64,000 nucleotides of DNA. Source: Nostoc sp. MG11. GTDB lineage: Bacteria > Cyanobacteriota > Cyanobacteriia > Cyanobacteriales > Nostocaceae. The translations under genes were made by a program, and so were the position numbers. The notes beneath the pieces were generated by a model. The model did not search any database. It saw only the letters and a list, made by a program, of their open reading frames with translations, and was not told where the DNA came from. The DNA lies in the NCBI RefSeq assembly GCF_014904695.1, contig NZ_JACXXN010000005.1, positions 62,001 through 126,000 of the forward strand. The letters run 5' to 3'. This document shows positions 44,981-53,307 of the stretch, in pieces (position 1 is the first letter of the stretch; each line of letters opens with the position of its first letter).

Positions 44981-45163
44981 AGACCTCTTGCACAAGTCAA
45001 ACAGTTAGACATGTCATTGTGTTCGCGCAGTGTTCCCGTAGTGGAACGCAGTGGAGAGTATCCCTGCGGGGAAGCAAGCTACGCCTTGGTTCTGCTCAGA
45101 ATGAATCTCACAGATGTTTCGCTCCGCTCAACATGAAATTTTAAGCATTTATGCAAGAGGTCT
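44981..45163. mobile_element. MITE-like element, 183 bp
   Basis: Perfect 12-bp terminal inverted repeats AGACCTCTTGCA / TGCAAGAGGTCT, flanked on both sides by AGT (possible 3-bp target duplication). The inside has no gene; it contains palindromic subrepeats (GTTCGCGCAGTGTTCCCGTAGTGG, GTATCCCTGCGGGGA region). A solo relative lies at 14986-15018. Confidence 0.7.
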
Positions 45164-45187
45164 AGTCTAAGAGTTTTTAACTGTTGA

Positions 45188-45433
45188 CTATTGACTAGAG
45201 AGAAATTTTCTTGAAACCCAACTGATAATACCGCTGAGAATAGCACCACCCATCAGGATGCCAATAGCTGGGTTAAATACAGGTTGCCAGAGTTTGTGCC
45301 ATAAATCCAGACCTAAGTTGATTCCAGCCGCATTACCAATTACTGCGATCGCTAACCAGCCAAAGCCAAATAAAACTAGAAAAACATCTGCAACTAAAAC
45401 CAGGTTTAGCCAGTTTAACAATTTATCTTTCAT
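45188..45433 (-). CDS. Small membrane protein, 81 aa
   Basis: Two hydrophobic helices: VLVADVFLVLFGFGWLAIAVIG (about residues 11-33) and NPAIGILMGGAILSGIISWVS (about 52-74), with a short Trp-containing loop (LDLWHKLWQPVFNP) between. ATG at 45433 is preferred; the frame runs further to 45487 but the extra residues are repeat-derived. I know no family name. It is followed downstream by the MITE-like element and preceded by a TPR gene on the same strand. Confidence 0.75.
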   Translation of the reverse strand: MKDKLLNWLNLVLVADVFLVLFGFGWLAIAVIGNAAGINLGLDLWHKLWQPVFNPAIGILMGGAILSGIISWVSRKFLSSQ

Positions 45434-45516
45434 TTTCAACTTGCATAAAAAATTACAATGGGCAATAAGAAATAGGAATTTGATCATAATTCCTATTTCC
45501 TATTCCCAATTCTTAA

Positions 45517-45939
45517 TTATTCTTCAAACAGCCACTTTTTGACTTTTACCAAACTCTGCCAATCTGGTTTTCTACTTAAACCATCTTCAATACTGTTTTT
45601 GATTTCATGCTGCCATTCTGGGTTGACAAAAATTAACTGTTGTGCAAAATCAATATGTTCCCGCAAACCTTTTTGTCCTGTTTCCAGCATTGCTAGAGCG
45701 AGATTAACTCTGGCTTGTGGGTCTTGTGGATTTAACTTTACTGCTTTTTGTGCAGCTTTGTGAGCCAAGCTAGGTTTGTTATCGAGTAGATATAACCACG
45801 CCAAACAAATCCAAGCCGAACTAGTTTTAGGAGCGCGATCGCACACTTCTTTAAACACAGGAATTAAAGAATCTGCTGCTTCTCCAGCTTTATAACGTTC
45901 TAAACCTGTATCAAACAAGGATTCAACTGTTTGAGTCAT
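45517..45939 (-). CDS. TPR-repeat protein, 140 aa
   Basis: Small protein with about three tetratricopeptide units: GLERYKAGEAADSLIPVFKEVCDRAP, SSAWICLAWLYLLDNKPSLAHKAAQKAVKLNPQDPQARVNLALAMLETGQ. The C-terminal third (EHIDFAQQLIFVNPEWQHEIKNSIEDGLSRKPDW) continues as helices. No signal peptide, so it is cytoplasmic and probably a scaffold or chaperone-like adaptor. Start ATG 45939. It is transcribed in the same direction as the A-type Fe-S carrier gene upstream and the small membrane protein gene downstream. Confidence 0.85.
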   Translation of the reverse strand: MTQTVESLFDTGLERYKAGEAADSLIPVFKEVCDRAPKTSSAWICLAWLYLLDNKPSLAHKAAQKAVKLNPQDPQARVNLALAMLETGQKGLREHIDFAQQLIFVNPEWQHEIKNSIEDGLSRKPDWQSLVKVKKWLFEE

Positions 45940-46011
45940 AGTAAATTAGTCATTAGTTATTAGTCCTTAGTCATGAGCCAAATACAAACAAAAAGTGACA
46001 AATGACAAAGC

Positions 46012-46057
46012 GCAAAGTCTGAGCGGAAGCTTCCTCCGCTCAGAACTTTGCAAGAGA
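46012..46057. repeat. Palindromic repeat, copy B
   Basis: GCAAAGTCTGAGCGGAAGC...GCTCAGAACTTTGCAAGAGA: near-perfect palindrome related to copies A (in sufD) and C (57563). The outer change G-to-C at the second base of the left arm is matched by a change in the right arm, so the hairpin is kept. Confidence 0.75.
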
Positions 46058-46072
46058 GGACAAATGACAATA

Positions 46073-46441
46073 TTACACACCAAACGACTTCCCGCAACCG
46101 CAAGTTTGATTGGCATTGGGGTTAGTAAATTGAAAGCCGCCTCCAATCATGGCATCGCTATAATCAAGCATTAAGCCATAGAGATATAATAAACTTTTGC
46201 GATCGCAAATAATTTTGAAACCCTCATAGTCAAAAACTTCATCCTGAGGGGTGATCCTGCTTGCGTCTTCAAAGTCCATCATGTAAGACATCCCAGAGCA
46301 GCCACCTTGACGCACTCCTACGCGTAAGCAGAGGTCTTTACCTTGCCTATCTTGGAGTGATTTTACCTGGCGCAATGCTGCTTCGCTCAACTGAATTCCG
46401 CGTTGTTGAGGCTGAGTTGCTTGTATCATCTGCTTTTTCAA
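46073..46441 (-). CDS. A-type Fe-S cluster carrier (IscA/SufA/ErpA family)
   Basis: Carries and delivers Fe-S clusters to target enzymes. The HesB-like fold shows [36 protein letters not shown] with Cys48, and the C-terminal TCGCGKSF with Cys114 and Cys116: all three cluster ligands are present. Length 122 aa. ATG at 46441 (a short N-terminal extension of about 14 residues before IQLSE is normal for cyanobacterial SufA/IscA). It works with the sufBCDS system encoded 13 kb away. Confidence 0.95.
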   Translation of the reverse strand: MKKQMIQATQPQQRGIQLSEAALRQVKSLQDRQGKDLCLRVGVRQGGCSGMSYMMDFEDASRITPQDEVFDYEGFKIICDRKSLLYLYGLMLDYSDAMIGGGFQFTNPNANQTCGCGKSFGV

Positions 46442-46741
46442 CTCCTTAAGTAGTCTAATTAGTAAACTTTGTAGGCTTTTTATTGCCTCTGGGTTGCTTT
46501 TGGTGTTTTTGTATTCATTCTAGCGGTATTGACAGCGCTAGATGCCAAATTGTAAACACTCCGTCAAAAGCAGCCAAAGATTTTTATTCTAGAATTGAGA
46601 GATTCGGTATTTTCGGAGTTCACAGCCTTGCAGCAACCTGAGCAGCAACCACCCTTCAGGAGCAGCCAGGAAAATTTCATCCGAGGCTAGCCATTCCCCC
46701 AAAGTTTACGAACATATTGCTTCTTTTGATTAACTTACTTT
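46442..46741. other. Intergenic region between divergent genes
   Basis: 300 bases with no gene. GCAGCAACC/GAGCAGCAACC repeats near 46628-46665 stand out. Promoters for the Fe-S carrier and the 547-aa protein must lie here. Confidence 0.4.
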
Positions 46742-48385
46742 ATGACAAGTTTTAATCGCTCTACCAGTCGTCGGTTGAAGAAACTAACTCAAATTCCTTC
46801 TGTGTGGGAGGGCGATCGCCGTCCGTTATCATCATCACCAACCCAACCGAAAGACTCGGAGGCAAATGGTGAATGCATTCTTTGGGTGGATGGCTCGCAA
46901 GGTATTGTCCGAGGAATGGACGTGATCGCTCCAGACATTGGGCCAGAAGCAATTGTTCGCACTTTAATGCGAGCAATGGAGCATCCCCACAGTCCAGCCA
47001 AACCCGCTAGACCTCAAAGAATTGTGGTGCGAGACCGCGAGATCCAATTTTACCTGCGCGGGGTACTCCAAGATTTGGATATCGCCATTGATTACGCACC
47101 CGAATTACCTTTAATTGATGAACTATTTCGTGGGTTTTCGGATATCCTCGATAGCCAAATCCCCGATTTGCCCCCACAGTATGCACAAATCTTACGAGAT
47201 AAAGCTTTTGCAATTTGGCAAGCAGCTCCTTGGGAATTTTTAGAAGAACAGCAAATCTTGTCAATCGAGATCAATAAGTGGGATGTTGGTACACTCTACG
47301 CCTCGGTGATGGGAATGCTGGGGATGGAATATGGCATTTTGTTTTATCGCTCCGAAGATTCGTTGAAGCGTTTTCGCGCAGCAGTTTTAAGAGATGACGA
47401 ATCAACCCAGCGTTTGGAAGAAGCTTTTCTCAAGCAAGATTGCTTGTTTCTGACTTTTGAGCAAGCCGACGATACTGACGAAGATGAAGATGAAATTGAT
47501 GACTTAGCAGATTTGCCATTATCAGAAATTGACCCTACTTTCGGCAATATCCATCCCTTAGAAGGACTACGGTCTGTTTTGTATGACGAAGAAGCACTTG
47601 TAGTTTTAGTTGCTTTAGAAAGCCTAAGCCGCTTTCTTCGCGATCATCGTCGTCAACTTCATGGAGCTACCTTTCCCACCCTTAGCCGTCGCTATCGCAT
47701 TTCTATCCCGCAGTCAGAAGAATCAACTAAATCAGTCTCTATTACTGTCTCTACCATGCCGCAAATGGCAGCAGAACTAGAGGAAATGGCTGGCTTTGGT
47801 GTCGAAGCTCAGGAAATTGAGGATTCTGACTCGCCAACGTTCCGCTCATTACGAGATGACTTAATACCAGAAGATTCATTCCTGAGTTTGGGTGTGGTTT
47901 CATGGGAGATGTTGGAGTATTTATATAAGGGAGTTAATTGCCATAAAGCTGGTGAAATCAAACAAGTCGGTGACGGCTTACCCGTGATTTTAATTCAGAC
48001 TTCCCGGCCTAAAGCTAAGACTGTAATTGAAAATCTTGAGGCAGCTGGTGGGCTAAAAGCAATTTGCTTTAATCCCGGCGCTGATCCCTTTGATAATAAT
48101 CGTTACGACCTGGGTTTATTACAAACTCAAAATGACGAATTGTTCCTGTTCGGTGAATTTTTAGATGATGATCCAACTCATGTAGAAGCTCGGAAAAAGT
48201 GGAATCAGCGGTGTAAAAATACTAAGGGATACTGTGGTTTAATCATTGCTAAGGGGCTGACGGGAGCTTCTCGTGGCAATCCCCAGTTGAAAGATATGAT
48301 GGCTTTGTTTGAAGCGCGATCGCTTTCACCCAAAGATTTAGGCGTCGGCACGCTCCAACTTATGCCCCAACTTCAATTTGAATAA
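46742..48385 (+). CDS. Conserved-looking hypothetical protein, 547 aa
   Basis: Large soluble protein with no signal or membrane helix. The N-terminus is basic (FNRSTSRRLKKLTQIP), then a probable alpha-beta domain (ECILWVDGSQGIVRGMDVIAPDIGPEAIVRTLMRAMEHPH, PQRIVVRDREIQFYLRGVL). An acidic linker (DDTDEDEDEIDDLADL) lies at about residues 243-258. The C-terminal half has GLPVILIQTSRPKAKTVIENLEAAGGLKAICFNPG and GEFLDDDPTHVEARKKWNQRC. The first part recalls DUF6930-type domains; this is tentative. It is followed by a terminator-like hairpin. Function unknown. Confidence 0.8.
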   Translation: MTSFNRSTSRRLKKLTQIPSVWEGDRRPLSSSPTQPKDSEANGECILWVDGSQGIVRGMDVIAPDIGPEAIVRTLMRAMEHPHSPAKPARPQRIVVRDREIQFYLRGVLQDLDIAIDYAPELPLIDELFRGFSDILDSQIPDLPPQYAQILRDKAFAIWQAAPWEFLEEQQILSIEINKWDVGTLYASVMGMLGMEYGILFYRSEDSLKRFRAAVLRDDESTQRLEEAFLKQDCLFLTFEQADDTDEDEDEIDDLADLPLSEIDPTFGNIHPLEGLRSVLYDEEALVVLVALESLSRFLRDHRRQLHGATFPTLSRRYRISIPQSEESTKSVSITVSTMPQMAAELEEMAGFGVEAQEIEDSDSPTFRSLRDDLIPEDSFLSLGVVSWEMLEYLYKGVNCHKAGEIKQVGDGLPVILIQTSRPKAKTVIENLEAAGGLKAICFNPGADPFDNNRYDLGLLQTQNDELFLFGEFLDDDPTHVEARKKWNQRCKNTKGYCGLIIAKGLTGASRGNPQLKDMMALFEARSLSPKDLGVGTLQLMPQLQFE

Positions 48386-48454
48386 TTGTCCACATAATAA
48401 CCACGAGATCAACTTATAATTTAGACAAATCGCAGTTTGTAGCTTTTAATAAAC

Positions 48455-48492
48455 GCCTGAAGAAATGTTCCTAGATAATCTTCAGGCATTTT
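48455..48492 (+). terminator. Terminator-like hairpin
   Basis: GCCTGAAG / CTTCAGGC 8-bp perfect stem with a 17-base loop and TTTT after it, 70 bp past the stop of the 547-aa protein gene. Confidence 0.55.
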
Positions 48493-49904
48493 AGTAAGTA
48501 TTAATCTCAAATTCGAGATAAATTTATACTACAAGCTCGCATAGTTGTAGTCATCATATCAGATTGCAACTAGCTGGGTATTTTGAGCAATATCCGCTCG
48601 CTTTGATAGTGCTTATTCCATATTTTAGTTGACTTTATCTTAATTTCATGAAGTACCTGTGTTCCCATATTTTTACACCAACTTCTACCTTGTTTCATTA
48701 GTATAAATAAACACTAAAATACTTAAAATATTTCTCCAAAGGTCAATTTGTTTAACTTTAGCTGATGCAATTAGATATTTAAATCTTTTGTTTAATAAAT
48801 TTTTGATATCAGCATCTTGTTATATATCAATATTGTTAAGCAGAAGTTGAAGTGAATATCTCTTTCTTTGTAATTACTTTATAAAGGAGGATAAACAATA
48901 AAATCTAGCCTTTTAATGAAGATTATTTAAAGCACTTAAATAATAGCTATAATGAACACACTCCCGAAAACATTGAGGTGTGTAGTACTTTTTATAGGTA
49001 GCTTTGCCAATAAATATAAATTGCATATCAAAAGTTGATCGGCAGTAACTTCAAGTCAATTTTAGGTATAAGAAATTAGAGCAATGTCGAATTTTTAGCA
49101 CAGTAATGGGTAAGAAAGTATTTACAAAGTTCTAAATCAATGAATCCGACAATAAGTCTGAGTAAAGTAAGTTTCCAACCAGAAATTTGCAAAATAAACA
49201 AATTGTTCGTTGGGCTTAAAAGAAATTGTATCGTTAGAGGGAGGAGAAAGAATAGTCTAAAAATTAAAAGTATCTTTACGTGGAATTAGAGTACAAGTTT
49301 TGAATCAGATATTATTTGTGCAAATGCAGGGGTAATGAGAAAATAGTACACCAACTCTAACCTCTAGTTGATGTCGCTGGCTAAACACCTACATCAATCA
49401 CTTTCGCTCTAGAGCGATCACTTTGGCTACTTTCAAATGATTAATGACTATCTACGTATACCATTGCAAACTGGGAGTCAACAGTTAAACACGAGAATAG
49501 TTCTGAAGCTATACTTTCAGATTTTTTAGCAGATGTTCTCCTCAGGGGTTTTTGTCAAACTTGAGCGAAAGAGAAGATCAAATGCTTTTGATGAAGAATA
49601 ATTTTGGAAATATTGATTGAGTTAATAGTATGTATCTCAAATTAACTTATAAAATTTAATTGTTAGGCTTTACTCATCTTATTGCTAGGGTTATTATCTT
49701 CAAGAGCAAGTATGTGTTCTTTCTCTTGTGACAAAAATAACAAATAAACTGTAGTTTTTAGATTACGAAATGATGAATAATTTGACAAACGGAACAACTT
49801 TGATATTAATACTATTACTTGTTTCCTGAGACAAACTCTGATAATCTAATCGTTTTCCTCTTTAGTTAGACCTCTTCTGACGACCTTAACATACATCAAA
49901 TAGC
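48493..49904. other. Long gene-free region, about 1.4 kb
   Basis: The longest stretch here without a supported gene, markedly AT-rich. It contains an AAAGGAGG at about 48881-48888 with no ATG in reach, a TATAAT at 48948-48953, and a perfect palindrome TCGCTCTAGAGCGA (49404-49417) flanked by the direct repeat ATCACTTT(C/G)GCT. A 28-codon frame at about 48952 (MNTLPKTLRCVVLF) is too short to support. Possibly a regulatory RNA or decayed sequence; I see no recognisable remnant. Confidence 0.4.
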
Positions 49905-50081
49905 ATGATAATGACAAATAAAAAATGGGCCGTAAAACGTATAACTGTCAATCTGGCAACACAGGAAGCGGAAAAACTGGAAAAATATTGCCAGCAAACA
50001 GGTAGACCCGCAACCGATGTTATTCGTGAATTGATTAGAAGTTTGCCTGTCTCCGACGACAGCAAAGATGGAAGTAAGTAG
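49905..50081 (+). CDS. Ribbon-helix-helix (CopG/Arc type) small regulator, 58 aa
   Basis: A 58-codon frame with ATG at 49905 or 49911. It reads KKWAVKRITVNLATQEAEKLEK, then YCQQTGRPATDVIRELIRSLP: a beta strand followed by two helices, the layout of RHH DNA-binding proteins, with the typical R-x-T-V-N-L strand and RPATDVIRELIR second helix. Such proteins are often antitoxins or plasmid/copy-control regulators; no toxin gene follows. It lies 277 bp ahead of crtQ on the same strand. No strong ribosome site is visible. Confidence 0.72.
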   Translation: MIMTNKKWAVKRITVNLATQEAEKLEKYCQQTGRPATDVIRELIRSLPVSDDSKDGSK

Positions 50082-50357
50082 AAAGGTGTTTTCAGGGTGT
50101 ACCAAATCACTGCTTTCCTACAAAAAAAATAGCCATAACATCTGTTTTGAGTCCGTCTTTATAGACCAGAGTTTGTCTGACTGACTACAGACGCGAGAAA
50201 CATCGCGTCTGGTCAATTGTTAGAACGACAAAGAGTCGTTAAAGGGTTTTAGTATCGAAATTACCATGCCTTGATACGCTAGTAGAGTTGATACGAATAG
50301 CAAATTCCGACACCAACCCAGTTACAATCTGTAAAGAAGCTGAAAAGGAACGACGGA

Positions 50358-51797
50358 ATGCGCGTTGCAATCATAGGTGCGGGGCTGGCGGGACTAGCGA
50401 CCGCAGTGGATTTAGCCGATGCTGGCTGTGAAGTACAGATTTTCGAATCTCGTCCGTTTATTGGTGGTAAAGCCGGCAGTTGGGTTGATGGGAATGGCAA
50501 CCATGTTGAAATGGGGTTGCACGTATTTTTTGGCTGCTACTATCAGCTGTTTGACTTGATGAATAAAGTGGGGGCACTCAAAAACTTACGCCTCAAAGAA
50601 CATCGCCACACTTTTATCAACAAAGGGGGACGCACTGGTGCTTTAGATTTTCGCTTCCTGACTGGTGCGCCTTTTAATGGGTTAAAGGCGTTTTTCACTA
50701 CTTCTCAACTTTCATTGCAAGATAAATTGCAAAATGCGATCGCTTTGGGTACTAGTCCGATAGTTCGTGGCTTAGTAGACTTTGAAGGGGCAATGAGAAA
50801 CATCCGTAACCTAGACAAAATCAGCTTTGCTAACTGGTTTCGTAGTCATGGCGGTAGTGAGGGTAGTATTAAACGCATGTGGAACCCCATTGCCTATGCT
50901 TTGGGATTTATTGATTGCGACAATATTTCTGCCCGTTGTATGTTAACAATATTCCAGTTGTTTGCAGCCAGAACTGAAGCCTCTGTACTGCGAATGCTGG
51001 AAGGTTCTCCCTATGAGTACTTGCATAAGCCCATCTTGGAATATCTGGAAGCTAGAGCAACCAAAGTTTACACACGCCGACAAGTGCGGGAAATTCAGTT
51101 TACTGGGACAGGGGAACAAACCCATGTCACAGGCATAGTAGTTGCCGAAGGTGACACGGTAGAAACTATAACCGCTGATGCCTATGTCTGTGCTTGTGAT
51201 CTGCCAGGGATTCAGCGCGTTCTACCCCAAGAGTGGCGTCAGTGGTCAGAATTTGACAATATTTACAAACTAGATGCTGTACCTGTCGCAACCGTGCAGT
51301 TAAGATTCGATGGTTGGGTGACAGAACTGTACGATGGAGAGCAGCGTAAACAACTAAATCAGGCAGCTGGGATAGATAATTTGCTGTATACAGCCGATGC
51401 CGACTTTTCTTGTTTTGCCGACCTGGCTTTGACTAGTCCTGCTGATTATTATCGCCAAGGACAGGGGTCATTATTGCAACTAGTGCTGACACCGGGAGAT
51501 CCTTTTATTAAACAAAGTAATGAAGCGATCGCTCAGCATGTCCTCAAGCAAGTGCATGAACTTTTCCCCTCGTCACGAGAGCTAAATATGACTTGGTACA
51601 GTGTGGTAAAACTTGCTCAGTCTCTCTATCGGGAAGCGCCAGGTATGGATGTATACCGTCCTAATCAAAAAACACCAGTGAATAACTTCTTCTTAGCAGG
51701 TAGTTATACGCAACAAGACTACATCGACAGCATGGAAGGAGCGACGATTGCTGGAAGGCTTGCGGCAAAGGCGATTTTACAGAGTGTGAAGAGTTAA
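50358..51797 (+). CDS. crtQ: 9,9'-di-cis-zeta-carotene desaturase
   Basis: Carotenoid pathway enzyme that turns zeta-carotene into (pro)lycopene, FAD-dependent and membrane-associated. The N-terminal dinucleotide fold [30 protein letters not shown] and [13 protein letters not shown] region, [62 protein letters not shown] and the C-terminal [28 protein letters not shown] match plant/cyanobacterial ZDS. Length 479 aa. ATG at 50358 with AAGGAACGA upstream. The SRPBCC gene follows 47 bp later and may be co-transcribed. Confidence 0.95.
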   Translation: MRVAIIGAGLAGLATAVDLADAGCEVQIFESRPFIGGKAGSWVDGNGNHVEMGLHVFFGCYYQLFDLMNKVGALKNLRLKEHRHTFINKGGRTGALDFRFLTGAPFNGLKAFFTTSQLSLQDKLQNAIALGTSPIVRGLVDFEGAMRNIRNLDKISFANWFRSHGGSEGSIKRMWNPIAYALGFIDCDNISARCMLTIFQLFAARTEASVLRMLEGSPYEYLHKPILEYLEARATKVYTRRQVREIQFTGTGEQTHVTGIVVAEGDTVETITADAYVCACDLPGIQRVLPQEWRQWSEFDNIYKLDAVPVATVQLRFDGWVTELYDGEQRKQLNQAAGIDNLLYTADADFSCFADLALTSPADYYRQGQGSLLQLVLTPGDPFIKQSNEAIAQHVLKQVHELFPSSRELNMTWYSVVKLAQSLYREAPGMDVYRPNQKTPVNNFFLAGSYTQQDYIDSMEGATIAGRLAAKAILQSVKS

Positions 51798-51844
51798 CAT
51801 GCGTTGTGTTAGACGCCAAGAAGGCCAAAGAGGAAAAATAAAGA

Positions 51845-52288
51845 ATGTCAGATTGGTTAGAGCATAGTGTGCAGGTGGAAGTAGAAGCTCCCATAGACCT
51901 AGTATGGGGCTTGTGGTCTGATTTGGAGCAAATGCCCCGCTGGATGAAGTGGATTGATTCAGTAAAGATTTCGCCAGATAATCCAGATATATCTCTTTGG
52001 AAGCTTAGTACTGGAGGTTTAGAATTTAACTGGAAATCTCGTATTCTCAAAGTTATTCCCAACCAAATTATTCAATGGGAATCTGTTGATGGCTTACCGA
52101 ATCAGGGAGCGATTCGCTTCTATGATCGCCACAATAATAGTATTGTCAAAATGACCGTTTCCTATGCAATTCCCGGTATTATTGGCAAAATTATGGATAA
52201 CTTATTTTTGGGACGAGTAGTGGAATCGACAATTCAAGCTGATTTGGAAAGGTTTAAAGAATACGCTTTAAAAGCGAAATCTAACTAA
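51845..52288 (+). CDS. SRPBCC (START-like) family protein
   Basis: Helix-grip fold that binds a hydrophobic ligand. Family marks: HSVQVEVEAPIDLVWGLWSDLEQMPRWMKWIDSVKI, WKSRILKVIPNQIIQWESVDGLPNQGAIRFYDR and the long C-terminal helix IQADLERFKEYALKAKS, as in the polyketide cyclase/COQ10-like group. The same gene pair (crtQ then SRPBCC) suggests a link to carotenoid or quinone handling, but this is inferred. ATG at 51845, length 147 aa. Confidence 0.9.
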   Translation: MSDWLEHSVQVEVEAPIDLVWGLWSDLEQMPRWMKWIDSVKISPDNPDISLWKLSTGGLEFNWKSRILKVIPNQIIQWESVDGLPNQGAIRFYDRHNNSIVKMTVSYAIPGIIGKIMDNLFLGRVVESTIQADLERFKEYALKAKSN

Positions 52289-52390
52289 CGACGGTAGGGA
52301 TATCTACGTCTTGACAAAACTACTCAAAAAACTGTAGTGCGTTCCCATCAGATACACTATTGAAAAAATACTTAGTATTTGAATCTGAAA

Positions 52391-52609
52391 CTACGCAACA
52401 TTATAAACTGTTGGTTCTGGAAGTGGATCACCTACAGCTTCATAGGCAATAATTAGAGACTCTAAAGCTTCAATTCCATTTTCTACAGCTGTTTCGTAAG
52501 TATTTCCATGAGTCCGCCAGCGTTGCCCTGGAAAATCGGGGAATCCTACCAAGAAGCAATTATCTTCCTCTGACCATTGAATAACCATTTGGTACTTGAG
52601 ATTACTCAT
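52391..52609 (-). CDS. hicB: HicB family antitoxin
   Basis: Antitoxin partner of HicA. The RNase H-like HicB domain is seen as YQMVIQWSEEDNCFLVGFPDFPG and TYETAVENGIEALESLIIAYEAVGDPLPEPT. There is no C-terminal DNA-binding domain, so it is the short HicB form (72 aa). The start overlaps the end of hicA by eight bases, the usual order with toxin first. Confidence 0.9.
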   Translation of the reverse strand: MSNLKYQMVIQWSEEDNCFLVGFPDFPGQRWRTHGNTYETAVENGIEALESLIIAYEAVGDPLPEPTVYNVA

Positions 52610-52814
52610 CTTGTTTCTTGCCTTCTACTTCCTCAATTGCCCGTTTCACTTCCTTTTCTTGGTAGCGTTTAGCATCTGCTCCATCTTTGCCTGAAATTGT
52701 AATTTTTCCAGCATATAAGCAATGCACCCAGTTAGTATGACTTCCTTTACCTGGGATCTCTGTAAAGCCCGCTTGAGAGAGCATTTGCTTCAGTTCCCGG
52801 ATTTTCTTGGGCAT
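52602..52814 (-). CDS. hicA: HicA family toxin (mRNA interferase)
   Basis: Small double-stranded-RNA-binding-like ribonuclease that cuts mRNA when not held by HicB. KIRELKQMLSQAGFTEIPGKGSHTNWVH has the conserved catalytic His26 in the G-S-H motif, followed by strand KITISGKDGADAKRYQEKEVKRAIEEV. Length 70 aa. The active site is intact, so the pair should work. Confidence 0.9.
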   Translation of the reverse strand: MPKKIRELKQMLSQAGFTEIPGKGSHTNWVHCLYAGKITISGKDGADAKRYQEKEVKRAIEEVEGKKQDE

Positions 52815-52911
52815 TAATTGTTTAGATGATAAAAGATGCGATCACCACTTTCAAAACTTTCATTCACAACTTTCAAAAATTTACCCTTGTAGTTTTCCTC
52901 GGATTGACAAG

Positions 52912-53154
52912 CTACCAAGTTGGATCGCTAAACAGATTAATCGTCAATTCTTCACGTCCTGCTGGGACTGCTGTGATACAAGCGCGGATGATATCTCCAT
53001 CTTCTAATTCCACGGTGCAAGCGTGACACGACCCCATAAGACAGCCAGTGGGAATAGACACCCCAGCTCGATCTGCTACATCCAATAGGGCTTCTCCCAC
53101 TTCGGCATCAACAGTGACATCATCTGGTAAAAAGCGGACGCGAACAATCATCAA
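52912..53154 (-). CDS. 2Fe-2S ferredoxin-like protein
   Basis: Plant-type 2Fe-2S domain of 80 aa. Cluster ligands are Cys38, Cys43, Cys46 and Cys59 (TGCLMGSCHACTVELEDGDIIRAC), all present, spaced C-x4-C-x2-C. It is shorter than photosynthetic ferredoxin (about 98 aa) and of the kind found as an electron carrier to specific enzymes. ATG at 53154 (or the next codon). A partner is not obvious; it lies between hicA and cobQ, on the same strand. Confidence 0.92.
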   Translation of the reverse strand: MMIVRVRFLPDDVTVDAEVGEALLDVADRAGVSIPTGCLMGSCHACTVELEDGDIIRACITAVPAGREELTINLFSDPTW

Positions 53155-53214
53155 ATACTAGCCTAGCTTAGCTGTTATGCATTTAACTTGTGTACTGACT
53201 TGTAAAGGTTGTCC

Positions 53215-53265
53215 CTTGTCATTAGTCATTTAGATTTACAAAACACAAAGGACTAATGACTAATG
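53215..53265. repeat. Heptameric repeats between ferredoxin and cobQ genes
   Basis: TTAGTCATT/AATGACT units occur in both orientations around a short AT-rich centre, the same STRR type as at 3037, 8680 and 19590. Confidence 0.6.
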
Positions 53266-53307
53266 ACGGTCTTAAGGAAAAAATGTGCAATTTTGACGGA
53301 CTCTAGC

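Noticed and set aside
48952-49038. 28-codon frame after a TATAAT box
   Set aside because: Too short, no ribosome site, no conservation evidence.
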